A stretch of DNA of 64,000 bases from Nitrospira sp. (GTDB lineage: Bacteria > Nitrospirota > Nitrospiria > Nitrospirales > Nitrospiraceae): the NCBI GenBank assembly GCA_029194725.1, contig JARFXQ010000003.1, positions 1-64,000 on the forward strand, written 5' to 3'. Shown piece after piece: positions 17,901 through 26,186 of the stretch. Each line of letters opens with the position of its first letter. Position 1 is the stretch's first letter. The notes beneath the pieces are model-generated. The model saw only the letters and a list, made by a program, of their open reading frames with translations. It did not search any database and was not told the DNA's origin. The translations under genes were made by a program, and so were the position numbers.

Positions 17901-18304
17901 CTGTGGAGGGTACCGATCTGGGCCTTTTCAATGTCGTTGAGCGCCGCCTGAGCACGAACGGCAATTGCGTCGACGCTCAGCCTATACCGTGCTTGAAGAT
18001 CGTTGCAGGAGACAGCCCCCCCGTCCGCTGATCGGATCGAATCGCCCTCCGGGCCGGCGAGAACAGCAAGTCGCTCGCGCAGACGCACTTTCATTTCAGT
18101 CGCCGCCTTGTTGGTGAACGTCAAGGCGACGACCTGCGTGATGGGGACCGGATTGGGCTGTTTCATCAGCAGATACACGAGCCGATTCACAAGCAAGGTC
18201 GTCTTGCCTGTCCCTGCTCCTGCTACGACGACCACGTTGCGATCGAACGTCGTCTCAGCCGACTCTCGCGCCATGCGATCCGATACCAGGAGATCGTTAT
18301 TCAT
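14957..18304 (-). CDS. addA: AddA-like UvrD-family helicase/nuclease
   Basis: A 1115-residue superfamily 1A helicase with a C-terminal PD-(D/E)XK nuclease, as in AddA. AddAB and RecBCD complexes unwind and trim double-strand breaks to load RecA. Walker A is VAGAGTGKTTLLVNRL (about residue 29), Walker B is VLVDEFQDTDP, later motifs include GDPKQSIYAFRRA and TIHKAKGLEFPIV, and the nuclease core is EGVIDLI...WIVDYKTD near residue 1060. ATG 18304 is chosen; it overlaps the end of the upstream AddB-like gene by 8 bp, a coupled pair. It is somewhat shorter than Bacillus AddA. Confidence 0.85.
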   Translation of the reverse strand: MNNDLLVSDRMARESAETTFDRNVVVVAGAGTGKTTLLVNRLVYLLMKQPNPVPITQVVALTFTNKAATEMKVRLRERLAVLAGPEGDSIRSADGGAVSCNDLQARYRLSVDAIAVRAQAALNDIEKAQIGTLHSFAAHLLRLHPLESGVDPDFKEDDGLRFEEQFTAAWDCWLDHELSRAGQQHHLWRSILSSTTLEAVRTLARSLCSELIDLSILQGQVESTAVTPAILHWIQQMDAGTQQLLKRYDRPKRRKVEQMLAATASLMRLVGAKGLPGRQDLTTAEQEWLDKDLGNAVGEWEKGDFKEAAVLIQTAQQLLSVDHAFMNDLLNLLIPLARNIRETFARQGWLSFDGLLARARTLLFEHPSIRERIKRDYCAVLVDEFQDTDPVQYEIILAVSEQQGSQAADWQEMRLEPGKLFIVGDPKQSIYAFRRADIEAFDRVVEKITIDGGMARTLTTNFRSDAAVLEPVNEIFDRLFERKPLIQPANVRLEVRPQRRPASIEPGVRLSVTTPDGETETFDAAAATRAESEALARWLTDEVLNRPSMKPGHVALLFRKLTQADAYLDALRRHDIPYVIEGEKHFYRRQEVIDLVNLLRVLDHPHDEIALTGLLRSPLGGLTDRELYELKQAGHFNYFRAVRLEAWPHARAAAVQRLYEHLAWLHRAVAVLPLAEAIELMFDRLPLLDLAAASLHGEQAVANLMKVKQTAASLADRPHMTLGGFVELMIARLEEQPDESESPLAEESLEAVHVLTIHKAKGLEFPIVVLPGLHQGSGRERSVPHILYDWSSGTYGLTLDRHRSLGALLVQHKLRLREEAERRRVLYVGMTRAKELLLLSGGSTTRSVGETVFDLLQNIGMGEIGTASTEVLKVGDCAIPHRVARAPERKRPRRRVDRMADAVLIDPMEIAERWRIRTARWTEIRETPHHLTPTTLGTRGAAIRERTPVRQDVEIGRLAGVVAHRLLERWDFSQDPSGLFTQVDPALRSVLGPDDQSVTGAVADSVKDLLATFSRSEAYASLRSSQILGREVPFIMPWGDRQVMEGVIDLIYRLEGEIWIVDYKTDMISPDRASARAEQYRTQSEVYKAAVRQSLGVETVRFHCLFLRCAMAVEL

Positions 18305-21300
18305 CGTCAATCTTCTGCAGGCGAAGCATCTTCAGGGTTTTGGGTTCTGCCGCACGATGGGCCCTCCACCAAGTCGGAGCATGTTCCCTCCGACAGACCA
18401 CGCGAAATTCACATCCTTCGCAATAGCCATCCGGAAGAATGAAAAATCGTCCGGCACGGATACCATCCACCAACGTTCTAATCGTGTTCTGGATGACTGT
18501 GCCGGTATCGGATGACCATGACACCGCCTCAAACGTCGAGCGACAGATTGACGTTGACCACCGAGGGGCGAGAAACAGAAACTGCACCTGGCTCGCTGTG
18601 GACTGTCCTGAAACGGTGAGGCAACTATAGAGTGGTGGTTGCAGCCGATACCCACGGACTGCCGATTGAGCCAGATTACGGTCTTCCGGTTTCATGGATG
18701 AGCCGACCTTGAACTTGTAGTCAACCACACGTAATGCGCCGGTGGTTCGATTCCGATCAAGCCGATCGATGCGACCACGGATCTTCAACGACCCATCATC
18801 GAGGACGCCGGGAACCGTTCCTGTTCCATCCACTTCAAAGGCAATAGGTATACACGGGTGTTCTGCTTGCTTACCCTCTTCCTCTTTCGCCGCCTCGGAC
18901 ACAAGCCTCACAACCAGTTCCTTCCCCAACTCCCACAGCAGATAGTGGCCTGTCCGATATTGTGACTCCAAGCTCGCCGCCGCTTGCTCCACCGACACAC
19001 GGATCGCCTGCTCCACCGTCTTGCCCGTCACTGGTTCGGTCGGCCATCCTTCCTTCACAAGCCGTTCATAGGCACCTCGTAATGCAGCGTGGCAGAGCGT
19101 ACCGACCAGCGCTGCATCCGGTTCCTGTGAAATCGCAACGCGGCTCGGCTCGAGTCGCAGCACATCGGCGGCAAAATATTGGAAGGGACAGCGCGCATAC
19201 CGTTCGAGCGGCGTCGGGGCGAGGCCCCGTTCCATAACCCTCGTCCAATGGGACTCGACCATCCCTGTTATCCCATCGAAGAGATTCAACATTGCGCCAT
19301 CCTCTTCGATTCGATCGAGCGCCGATGCCGCATGGCGGTACGTATCCGCGTCACGCCCGAGCGCCTGTACCAGCTCGGTCGGGTCTTCCCCACTGATCGC
19401 CAACCACTGACTCAGTTCAGCCGGCGACAGGAACCGTTTGATCGTCGGCCGTTGCGAGACTCGATCCGTCAGGCGACGGGGCACTACATCACTCGGTTGC
19501 TGATCTTGGCGGAACCGCCGGCGAGCTTCTCCGAGATAGGGAGACAGGGCCAGCATGCGCCCCGATTCATCGGCCCGCTGATAGGATAGGTACAGGCGCT
19601 GAGAGGCAGCCTGACAACAGAGGTGGAAGAGCAACGCCTCTTCTCCATACGCGGTCAACTTTTCGTCGATCTTAAATCCGAGCGTGGCGTCGAGCACCAG
19701 CCGATGGCGATCACGCAAGAATGCATCCTCTCGGATAAAACGCGGAAAGACTTTTTCGTTCAGGCCGAGGACGAATAGGGCTTTGAACGGCACCCCACGA
19801 ATCGCCATGACGTCGTATACCATCACTCCCTGTGGTGAGCCATCCGGCAAAGGCTTCGGCGTCCTCTCGAAGGTATGCGTCAGCAATTCGACAAATTCGG
19901 CCCAAGTCAGCTCCTCATTGAGCGACTCCAATTCCAGAAGGGTGCTCCAAATGCGATCGATGGCTTCCCACGTCACGGCTTGGCGCGTAAGCTGCATAGC
20001 TTCGGTGCTCGATTCCACTGACTCAGGCCGACGCAGACGCCGATCAACGAGAGCCCGACAAGCCGTGACCATCCGGCCGATCGTGCCTCGTGATGGAAGG
20101 GCCGAACAGTCCTGTGTGAGCTGTGAGACCACCTGCCAAAGCAGACTGATCACCTCAGGCGCAATCGCCATAGAATCAACGAGACTCTCCTCGCCTTCCA
20201 GGACCAGCGAAGCTTGGCTCGCTTGCTCCAACCGTTTCCACTCCTCGACTCCATGAGTGATGTGCAGGGTTTGAACGAGCAGCTTCCACTGTTCGGATCG
20301 GTATGACTCCGACAGCTCGTCGCGCAAATCAGTGACATAGAGCGGAGACGTCACGACATCGAGGACCGACGCGCGATAGAAATCGTTCAACGGCAGGGAG
20401 GCCAACTGCAACACGAGTTTACAGATCGGTTCTTGAATCAATGGCTGCGAGGCGGTCGTCCGAAAGGGGATGCGATGTCGACCGAAGATCGATTGGAGAT
20501 GCAGACTGTAAGGATCGAGCGTCCTGGCAGTGACGCCGACCTCCTCGAATCGATACCCGTTGGTTTCAACCAAATCGAGAATCGTGCGGCACGTTGTCGC
20601 CAATTCTTCTTCTGCCCCGATCACACTCCGAATAGTGAGCTGGACGGGAGGTTCGGCCGCGGTGGAGGATTTCTGCTCCAATCGGATCATCGCCTCGTCT
20701 GACCTCACCAGCGGCTGGATGCAGCGATCGAAAAAGCGCCGGGCGAATCCACAGACCGGAACGTCCTCCAGCGGAAAAAATAATGTCGTGTCCTTCGCTC
20801 GGCTGATCGCTTCAAAGAGCGACAGCTGCACCTGAGTCAGGTCGTAGAACCCATAATAGAACACTTCCCTCAATGGTTGGAGGAACGAGGCAGTCGGGGC
20901 AAAGTGGATCAGCGCCTCGGCCAGATCGTCTTGCGTTCCGACCCCAAGCGTCTTGCCCGCTTGCTTCACTGCCGCAAAGAGTGAAACCAGTGCGCTGAGC
21001 CATTCCTGATCATCTTCTCCAAAACAGCCTTCACCTAGGCCTTGGAGCGCCTGTACTGGATCGACATCGGCATCCTTCAAATCGCGAATCGTCGCCCAAA
21101 GCGCGCTCCATGTCCCAGAGGATTGCCTGAGCCGTTGTAAGGGAGCCTGGCTGGAAAATTTGCTGCGAACAATGTGACGGACCAATTGTTCGAAGAACAG
21201 CTCGTCAACGATCCGGGGCAACCGTTGGCCGACAGGTACTTCTCCGGCCAGTCGGAGAGCCAATTGATGGAAGGTCAAGACATGTAGGTTCAGGAAAGAC

Positions 21301-21467
21301 AGCCGGTGTTCGATTCCAAGCAAAGTGCGAACACGGTCGGCTAGTGGCTTGGAGGGAACGAAGATCGCGATGGACGCAAGGAAATCCCTTGCCTTGATAC
21401 ACGTGAGACGCTCGACAAGAGCAGATTCTAAATCGGGATGAAACCGACCGGAAACGACCCGCAACAT
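18297..21467 (-). CDS. addB: AddB-like PD-(D/E)XK nuclease subunit
   Basis: A 1056-residue partner of the helicase gene that follows. The C-terminal third has the iron-sulfur nuclease layout of AddB: a first Cys in RYARCPFQYF, the nuclease core IRGRIDRLD...LRVVDYKFK, and three Cys in YCEGCEFRVVCRR near the end, as expected for a 4Fe-4S clasp. The middle keeps degenerate helicase motifs. The N-terminus lacks a Walker A GKT, starting VVSGRFHPDLESALVERL, so this subunit probably cannot hydrolyse ATP and serves as scaffold, Chi-scanning and nuclease subunit. No strong ribosome binding site precedes the ATG. Confidence 0.75.
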   Translation of the reverse strand: MLRVVSGRFHPDLESALVERLTCIKARDFLASIAIFVPSKPLADRVRTLLGIEHRLSFLNLHVLTFHQLALRLAGEVPVGQRLPRIVDELFFEQLVRHIVRSKFSSQAPLQRLRQSSGTWSALWATIRDLKDADVDPVQALQGLGEGCFGEDDQEWLSALVSLFAAVKQAGKTLGVGTQDDLAEALIHFAPTASFLQPLREVFYYGFYDLTQVQLSLFEAISRAKDTTLFFPLEDVPVCGFARRFFDRCIQPLVRSDEAMIRLEQKSSTAAEPPVQLTIRSVIGAEEELATTCRTILDLVETNGYRFEEVGVTARTLDPYSLHLQSIFGRHRIPFRTTASQPLIQEPICKLVLQLASLPLNDFYRASVLDVVTSPLYVTDLRDELSESYRSEQWKLLVQTLHITHGVEEWKRLEQASQASLVLEGEESLVDSMAIAPEVISLLWQVVSQLTQDCSALPSRGTIGRMVTACRALVDRRLRRPESVESSTEAMQLTRQAVTWEAIDRIWSTLLELESLNEELTWAEFVELLTHTFERTPKPLPDGSPQGVMVYDVMAIRGVPFKALFVLGLNEKVFPRFIREDAFLRDRHRLVLDATLGFKIDEKLTAYGEEALLFHLCCQAASQRLYLSYQRADESGRMLALSPYLGEARRRFRQDQQPSDVVPRRLTDRVSQRPTIKRFLSPAELSQWLAISGEDPTELVQALGRDADTYRHAASALDRIEEDGAMLNLFDGITGMVESHWTRVMERGLAPTPLERYARCPFQYFAADVLRLEPSRVAISQEPDAALVGTLCHAALRGAYERLVKEGWPTEPVTGKTVEQAIRVSVEQAAASLESQYRTGHYLLWELGKELVVRLVSEAAKEEEGKQAEHPCIPIAFEVDGTGTVPGVLDDGSLKIRGRIDRLDRNRTTGALRVVDYKFKVGSSMKPEDRNLAQSAVRGYRLQPPLYSCLTVSGQSTASQVQFLFLAPRWSTSICRSTFEAVSWSSDTGTVIQNTIRTLVDGIRAGRFFILPDGYCEGCEFRVVCRREHAPTWWRAHRAAEPKTLKMLRLQKIDDE

Positions 21468-21483
21468 GGCGAGTCATTGTACG

Positions 21484-21651
21484 CTACCCTGTCTCCGGTC
21501 CCAAGAGCTCTCCGTTGCAGTCCACACAGGCCCAATCGCCGTCGATAAAAGACATGGGATCGCCGCAGATTGGACAGTCGGGTGGAGGACCCTTGTCAAG
21601 AAGTGGAAGATCAGGTAGCTCAATATCGTCTTCGTCCATGATCTCGCTCAT
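21484..21651 (-). CDS. small zinc-ribbon protein
   Basis: A 55-residue acidic protein ending in a zinc ribbon: CPIC at about residue 26 and CVDC about 18 residues later, with an intervening FIDGDWAC turn. The role is unknown; such ribbons occur in small regulatory or nucleic-acid-binding proteins. It lies 16 bp upstream of the addB-like gene and may be the first gene of its operon. The start is uncertain: ATG 21651 has AAGG directly adjacent, ATG 21639 is 4 codons further in, and the longest frame (21693) has no ribosome binding site. Confidence 0.5.
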   Translation of the reverse strand: MSEIMDEDDIELPDLPLLDKGPPPDCPICGDPMSFIDGDWACVDCNGELLGPETG

Positions 21652-21724
21652 CCTTCGGTACTGGTAAAGATTGAATCTTTGGTGCGCCAACATTCACGAC
21701 GAGGAGGATAATTTCTACCAGTGC

Positions 21725-21991
21725 CTATCCTTCCCGTTGTTTGATCTTCAACTGAATGGCCTTTTCCGCACTTTCGCGGCTCGGCACCCCGACGAAGGTC
21801 AATCGTCCATCGATAATCGTTGCAGGGACTGCTCTGACAGAATGGCGGTCGGCCAGTTCCTGACCGTCTTTCGTCGTAATATCAACTTCCCGATAGGAGA
21901 AGCTGTATTTGACCCTCAATTGCTTCCACAGGCTCTTGGCAGAGGGACAGGCTCCACAACTGGGCGACACAAGTAACGTGATGTTCGGCAT
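21725..21991 (-). CDS. thioredoxin/glutaredoxin-like protein (CGAC)
   Basis: An 88-residue thioredoxin-fold protein with active-site motif SPSCGACPSA (two redox Cys separated by Gly-Ala) near residue 12. The conserved cis-Pro is in RAVPATIIDG, and the fold is followed by the expected FVGVP strand. It has no signal peptide, so it should be a cytoplasmic disulfide reductase or a redox partner. ATG 21991 has AGGGA upstream at suitable distance. It is on the same strand and 73 bp ahead of the zinc-ribbon gene. Confidence 0.7.
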   Translation of the reverse strand: MPNITLLVSPSCGACPSAKSLWKQLRVKYSFSYREVDITTKDGQELADRHSVRAVPATIIDGRLTFVGVPSRESAEKAIQLKIKQREG

Positions 21992-22160
21992 GGTGTTCCC
22001 TGAAACAGGTTCCTCATGTTTCTGATGTTCGGATCTTAGCACCGGGTAAAAAGCCTGCGCAAGGACGATGCCAAGATCAGCTCCAATCGCCGAGTCGCGT
22101 CATTATATAATTCAAGGTGGAAAGGTTTGGAAGGGAGGCGTATGGTTATGGACATCACCC

Positions 22161-23135
22161 ATGATCAATCGCACCGCTCATACGCTCCCGTGGCTGGCCG
22201 TCATGTTGCTGCTCTGCAATCCGGCAGCTCACGCTGAAGAAGGTCGAAGTGATTCACCCGGACTGCGTGTATTGACCTACAACCTGCTGCACGATGGACC
22301 ATGGTCTGGATTTTTCGAGAGCGGGACTCATCTCGCTGAACGACTCGACATGACAATCCAGGAACTGCAGCAGCTGCAACCTGACGTGATCGCTCTTCAG
22401 GAAGCGTCGGACAGTCGGAAGCATGGCAACGTCCCGCAACGAATCGCCGATGCGCTCGGGTACCAGATGGTGTTCGCTCCCGCGACCGAACATATCTTCG
22501 GAATCAGCCTCTTGGATCGGCTGATCGCCGCAGCCATCGGCTTCAGGGAGGGACCGGCCATTTTGAGCCGATATCCAATCGCCGCCTCGGAGGTCTACGA
22601 TCTGCCCCGCTGCCAACATCGCCTTGATCCTCGCATTCTACTCCGGGCTGAAATCACTACACCGAACGGACCGGTTCAGGTCTTTTCCGCCCACACCTCG
22701 AAAGGAGACGAATGCCAGCTCCAGCGAGTCGGAGAGTTGTTCCGTGAACATCGAGGAAAGGGCCAAGCCATCCTCATGGGGGACTTGAACACGGGAGAGC
22801 AATCTCCTGTTCTCACCGGATGGCAGAAAGAGGCCGGTTTCATCGATGTCTTCCGGGTCGCGAATCCGGGAGTATCCGGGGGCACCGTCTGGCAAAACAT
22901 CTATGTTGAATGGCCCACTGCCGATCGGCGCGTCGATTTTATTTTCCTGTTTGATGGAGGTAACGAAAAGAGTCCTATCGTGCGCTCAAGCCGTCTGACA
23001 TTCGACCATCCCGGTCACCTCCCGAACGGTGACGCACTCTGGCCATCGGACCATCGCGGCGTGTTGGCGGATATTGAGTTTGTCCCTATCGATCGGCCAC
23101 GGATAAGCCGGCTGTCCGACACCGACACTCGGTAA
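22161..23135 (+). CDS. exported endonuclease/exonuclease/phosphatase-family hydrolase
   Basis: A 324-residue protein with a signal peptide (about 1-24, ending AAHAEE) and a complete EEP fold. Metal and catalytic landmarks are LTYNLLHDG (Asn), VIALQEAS (Glu, metal ligand), FSAHTSKGD (His), LMGDLNTGEQ (Asp/Asn) and WPSDHRGVLADIEF (catalytic Asp-His) near the C-terminus. Members hydrolyse phosphodiesters in nucleic acids, lipids or inositol phosphates; an exported form could release phosphate or act on lipids, but the substrate is unknown. ATG 22161 is chosen for the signal peptide although no strong ribosome binding site precedes it. A broken copy of its last 120 bp lies at 27742. Confidence 0.78.
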   Translation: MINRTAHTLPWLAVMLLLCNPAAHAEEGRSDSPGLRVLTYNLLHDGPWSGFFESGTHLAERLDMTIQELQQLQPDVIALQEASDSRKHGNVPQRIADALGYQMVFAPATEHIFGISLLDRLIAAAIGFREGPAILSRYPIAASEVYDLPRCQHRLDPRILLRAEITTPNGPVQVFSAHTSKGDECQLQRVGELFREHRGKGQAILMGDLNTGEQSPVLTGWQKEAGFIDVFRVANPGVSGGTVWQNIYVEWPTADRRVDFIFLFDGGNEKSPIVRSSRLTFDHPGHLPNGDALWPSDHRGVLADIEFVPIDRPRISRLSDTDTR

Positions 23136-23196
23136 AAAAGGTTCCAAACCCACATCCTCTTGCCATTGCACAATTCAAGTTCCACCCTTCACTCTG

Positions 23197-24222
23197 TTGC
23201 GGCGGCGCGCCCTTGACCTCTCCAACGAGCAGGCGCATCCTTCAAGTATGCATTCATCGAGCGCGGGACCGGCCGCCTTGCTGGCCTTTTTTCTTCCATT
23301 GTCGCCAAGCGCAGAATGGTCTCCACCGCAGCTAAATTTGTCTCAGCGCGTATCCACAGACCACACACTCAGCGGCGAGGAACTGCTCCGAATCGGCGAG
23401 ACGCACGAGTTTCAACAGCATTTTCCTGAAACGCTCACCTACTACCAACTCGCCTTGTCGAGCTTTCGCGAAAAGAAACAGGCGCGAGGCATTGCCGTCG
23501 CGTTGGTGAAGATCGCTCAGGTCTACGAACGCCAAGGCAAATTCCGAGATGCCGACGTCGCGTTGCGAGAAGCCGTTCCCATTCTGGCTCGGCCCTCCGA
23601 TCGACTCACCCATGCACGTGCTCTCTTGGTGGCTGGGCGCGTCTCGGCTCGATTGGGATATCTGGAAGAGGCGCGGGCGTCGCTCAGTCGAGCCGTCACA
23701 TTGTTTGATCGTGCCAAAGATCAGGCTGGACGGAATGACGCACTGATTCAATTGGGGTTGCTCCAAGTGGGTGACGGATCGAGCGGGCAAGGTCTGTCGG
23801 CGCTCCAGCAGGTCCGGCATCAGGCAGCCGAGCGCCGGGATCGCCGGCAGGAACTGGCCGCTGTCCTGGCGCTGGGCACGGCCTCGTGGTTGTTGGACCA
23901 AGCCCCCGAAGCGCGCCGGTATTACGAAGAGGGACTCCAACTTGCCGAACAGGAGCGAGACCGGCAGGTTGAAGCCCTGCTGCGACTCAGGCTCGCTTAT
24001 CTCTATGCGGAAGATGACGGGCTGACCGACGCTGTCGAGTCAGCGAAGCGCGCGCTCATTCTCTCTCAATCTCTGCGTGATGCCGCCGGGGAAGCGGCGG
24101 CTTTGTCACTGCTGTGCCACCTCTACCGGCAGACAGGACAAGCTGCCCGGGCGGATGAGGCCGAGCAGCACGCGCTGTTGCTCTACAGCCACCGCCAAAT
24201 CCTCGTCCATGGCGGCCGGTAG
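23197..24222 (+). CDS. exported TPR-repeat protein
   Basis: A product of up to 341 residues with a hydrophobic export signal (about residues 25-40) followed by at least six tetratricopeptide-like helical pairs (for example LTYYQLALSSFREKKQARG and the ARRYYEEGLQLAEQERDRQ region). TPR arrays are protein-interaction scaffolds; the partner is unknown. The start is unclear: TTG 23197 gives the longest form, and ATG 23248 gives a form that begins at the signal peptide. Neither has a clear ribosome binding site. It follows the EEP hydrolase by 61 bp and could be co-transcribed with it. Confidence 0.6.
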   Translation: MRRRALDLSNEQAHPSSMHSSSAGPAALLAFFLPLSPSAEWSPPQLNLSQRVSTDHTLSGEELLRIGETHEFQQHFPETLTYYQLALSSFREKKQARGIAVALVKIAQVYERQGKFRDADVALREAVPILARPSDRLTHARALLVAGRVSARLGYLEEARASLSRAVTLFDRAKDQAGRNDALIQLGLLQVGDGSSGQGLSALQQVRHQAAERRDRRQELAAVLALGTASWLLDQAPEARRYYEEGLQLAEQERDRQVEALLRLRLAYLYAEDDGLTDAVESAKRALILSQSLRDAAGEAAALSLLCHLYRQTGQAARADEAEQHALLLYSHRQILVHGGR

Positions 24223-24325
24223 CCGTACACCACCCGCTTCCGTTCACCCTTCACCTCTTCTCTTGGCGATCCTTCAGACACTGCTGCTCCACCGGGACAA
24301 ATTCTCATAGATCGTTCTGCACGCG

Positions 24326-25243
24326 CTACGATGCCGCCGCAAGCCGGCCGCTCCGAGTCTGCGTGAAATGCTTTGCTGCGAGGACTGGGCACGACGCCCG
24401 GCGCAACACGGCTTCAGCCACGCTGCCCTTCACGAGATGAGAGAGCCCGCGACGGCCGTGCGTTCCCATGACAACGAGGTCGCAGTCGGAGCCGTCAATA
24501 AACTCAAGAATGGAATCGGCCGGCAGGCCGCCACGAATGACCGTGCACACCGACACCCCTCGCGACTGAATCCGGTCAGCCACAAGCTTGAGCTGCGAGG
24601 CAACACGATGATGGTTCTGTTCCGCTGCATGCCCGAACGTCAAATCGATCCCGTAGGAGAGCGGTTCTAAGCTATGCAGGAGCGTCAGGGACGCGTCAAA
24701 GTTCTTGGTAATCTGAACGCCATATTCTACGGCCTCCAGCGAACAGTCGGAGAAATCAATCGGGACGACGATCTGCTTGAAGTGAATCGGCTTTGTTGCG
24801 ACGTGCCCCTCCACCTCCCCAGGTTTTCTGACCGTCAACACGGGACAGGGAGCCATCGTCAGGACTCGTTCCGCCGTACTACCCAGGAGAACATGTCGAA
24901 GTCCGGTTCTTCCATGCGTGCCCAGCACAATCAGGTCTGCACGGACCTCCTGGGCCGTTTCGCAAATGATTGTATCCGGAATACCGGCCCGCTGCTGATG
25001 TTTCACGCGACCAGCTGGTTGCGTCAGTCGTCGAACGATCTCGTCCAATTGCTCCTGTGTTTCGTTCGGATCCTGGACGGTCGTGACATACGTGCCTTCA
25101 TAGATTTCCAACACGTGCAAGATGGTCACTGTAGCCTCATAGGCGTTGGCGAGAAACGCCACATATTCTTCGGCATGATGTGCGCACGAGGAAAAATCCG
25201 TCGCGAAGAGGATTCGCTTGATCACGGGCTGTTCATCTCCCAT
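24326..25243 (-). CDS. universal stress protein, two UspA domains
   Basis: A 305-residue tandem UspA protein. Both halves have intact nucleotide-binding signatures (GTHGRTGLRHVLLGSTAE near residue 122 and GTHGRRGLSHLVKGSVAE near residue 275), unlike the protein at 6830 whose second half is altered. Each half begins with the conserved ILFATDFS / IVVPIDFS strand. It is cytoplasmic. GAAGGG precedes the ATG. The hemerythrin gene lies immediately upstream on the same strand, 38 bp away, suggesting a two-gene stress operon. Confidence 0.85.
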   Translation of the reverse strand: MGDEQPVIKRILFATDFSSCAHHAEEYVAFLANAYEATVTILHVLEIYEGTYVTTVQDPNETQEQLDEIVRRLTQPAGRVKHQQRAGIPDTIICETAQEVRADLIVLGTHGRTGLRHVLLGSTAERVLTMAPCPVLTVRKPGEVEGHVATKPIHFKQIVVPIDFSDCSLEAVEYGVQITKNFDASLTLLHSLEPLSYGIDLTFGHAAEQNHHRVASQLKLVADRIQSRGVSVCTVIRGGLPADSILEFIDGSDCDLVVMGTHGRRGLSHLVKGSVAEAVLRRASCPVLAAKHFTQTRSGRLAAAS

Positions 25244-25281
25244 GGGTCACCCTTCCATTACACAGGCCTGTGCACCTGGCT

Positions 25282-25866
25282 TTACGGTTCGGGCGATCGC
25301 GACTCCTCGCGATCCTCCCCCCTCTGCACCTCGCTAAAACTGTACCCGGCCCTGGCCAGGACACGATGCAGAGTCGTAGTTACAGCGGGACTATCGGAAT
25401 GGGGCATCACGTCGACAGTCGGGGCGGCATGGAGCGCGGTAAGAATTTGGACGGCTTCCTTGCCCAACAGATTGTCCCCACCCTCGTAAGGTCCACCAGG
25501 TGATTCTTCGATCTCGTCATGCCTCTGGAGAATCCCGCGGATCGTGGCTACGATCGCCGGCGTCGGCGAGGGCATCAGCAACGTCGCCAGCGCGCCGTGC
25601 TCCAATCGCAATCGCGCGAGCAAGGAGCCGAGTGGTGGCACGAGGATAGAACCGGCTTGCTCCAACTGTGCTCGTTGGATCGCCGGAAAGAGAATTTTTT
25701 CCTCCATCCCGATATGGCGCAGCAGCCCTGCCCGGAATGCCTCGTATGGGACCGAGTCGATCTCTCCTCCTTGCCGGCAGGCTCGATCGAGCAGTTGCTC
25801 CAGACGCCGGTGATCCTCGGTCAAAAACCTTTTTATTGATCCCACTTCTGGCTGACCCTCGCTCAT
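25282..25866 (-). CDS. hemerythrin-like HHE-domain protein
   Basis: A 194-residue cytoplasmic protein with the four-helix hemerythrin pattern. His and Glu ligands are visible in EDHRRLEQLL, FRAGLLRHIGMEEKILFP, RLEHGALATLL and a later QRHDEIEE, enough for a di-iron centre of the bacterial HHE type. Such proteins bind oxygen, nitric oxide or peroxide or repair iron-sulfur clusters. The C-terminal 50 residues are extra and unassigned. GAGAGGTGACAG precedes the ATG. It is transcribed just before the universal stress protein gene. Confidence 0.8.
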   Translation of the reverse strand: MSEGQPEVGSIKRFLTEDHRRLEQLLDRACRQGGEIDSVPYEAFRAGLLRHIGMEEKILFPAIQRAQLEQAGSILVPPLGSLLARLRLEHGALATLLMPSPTPAIVATIRGILQRHDEIEESPGGPYEGGDNLLGKEAVQILTALHAAPTVDVMPHSDSPAVTTTLHRVLARAGYSFSEVQRGEDREESRSPEP

Positions 25867-26186
25867 CTGTCACCTCTCGGTTCCTTCGGGATGCTTTCGA
25901 CTCGCGAACGAATTTCTTCCGCTCACCACGCTTCGCAGCTTACTCTAGATCAGCGTGAGACGGCAAAGATCGTACCGTTCGCGTCACATGAGAGATGCGA
26001 GGCCTAATCGATTCGCACAACTCAGTTTTGACGCAAGCATACACCGATGGAGGACCACATCCTGTTCTGTGCATAGGACCCGCCGTTCGATACAATGGCC
26101 GTGCGCAGATCAAGATCCGGCCGTACCTTGGCCATCAAGGGCTGATATTCGTTGGTCGGGGCACCTATCAGGCAACGCTGCACAAT
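25867..26186. other. 320-bp intergenic region, no gene recognised
   Basis: This lies between the hemerythrin promoter and the end of the pirin gene. A plus-strand frame that starts here runs only as an antisense shadow of pirin. I see no repeat or terminator hairpin. Confidence 0.4.

Noticed and set aside
22144..22240. Short MVMDITH frame overlapping the start of the EEP gene
   Set aside because: It has a good AAGGGAGG site but ends after about 31 codons with no domain; may affect translation of EEP but not supportable as a gene.
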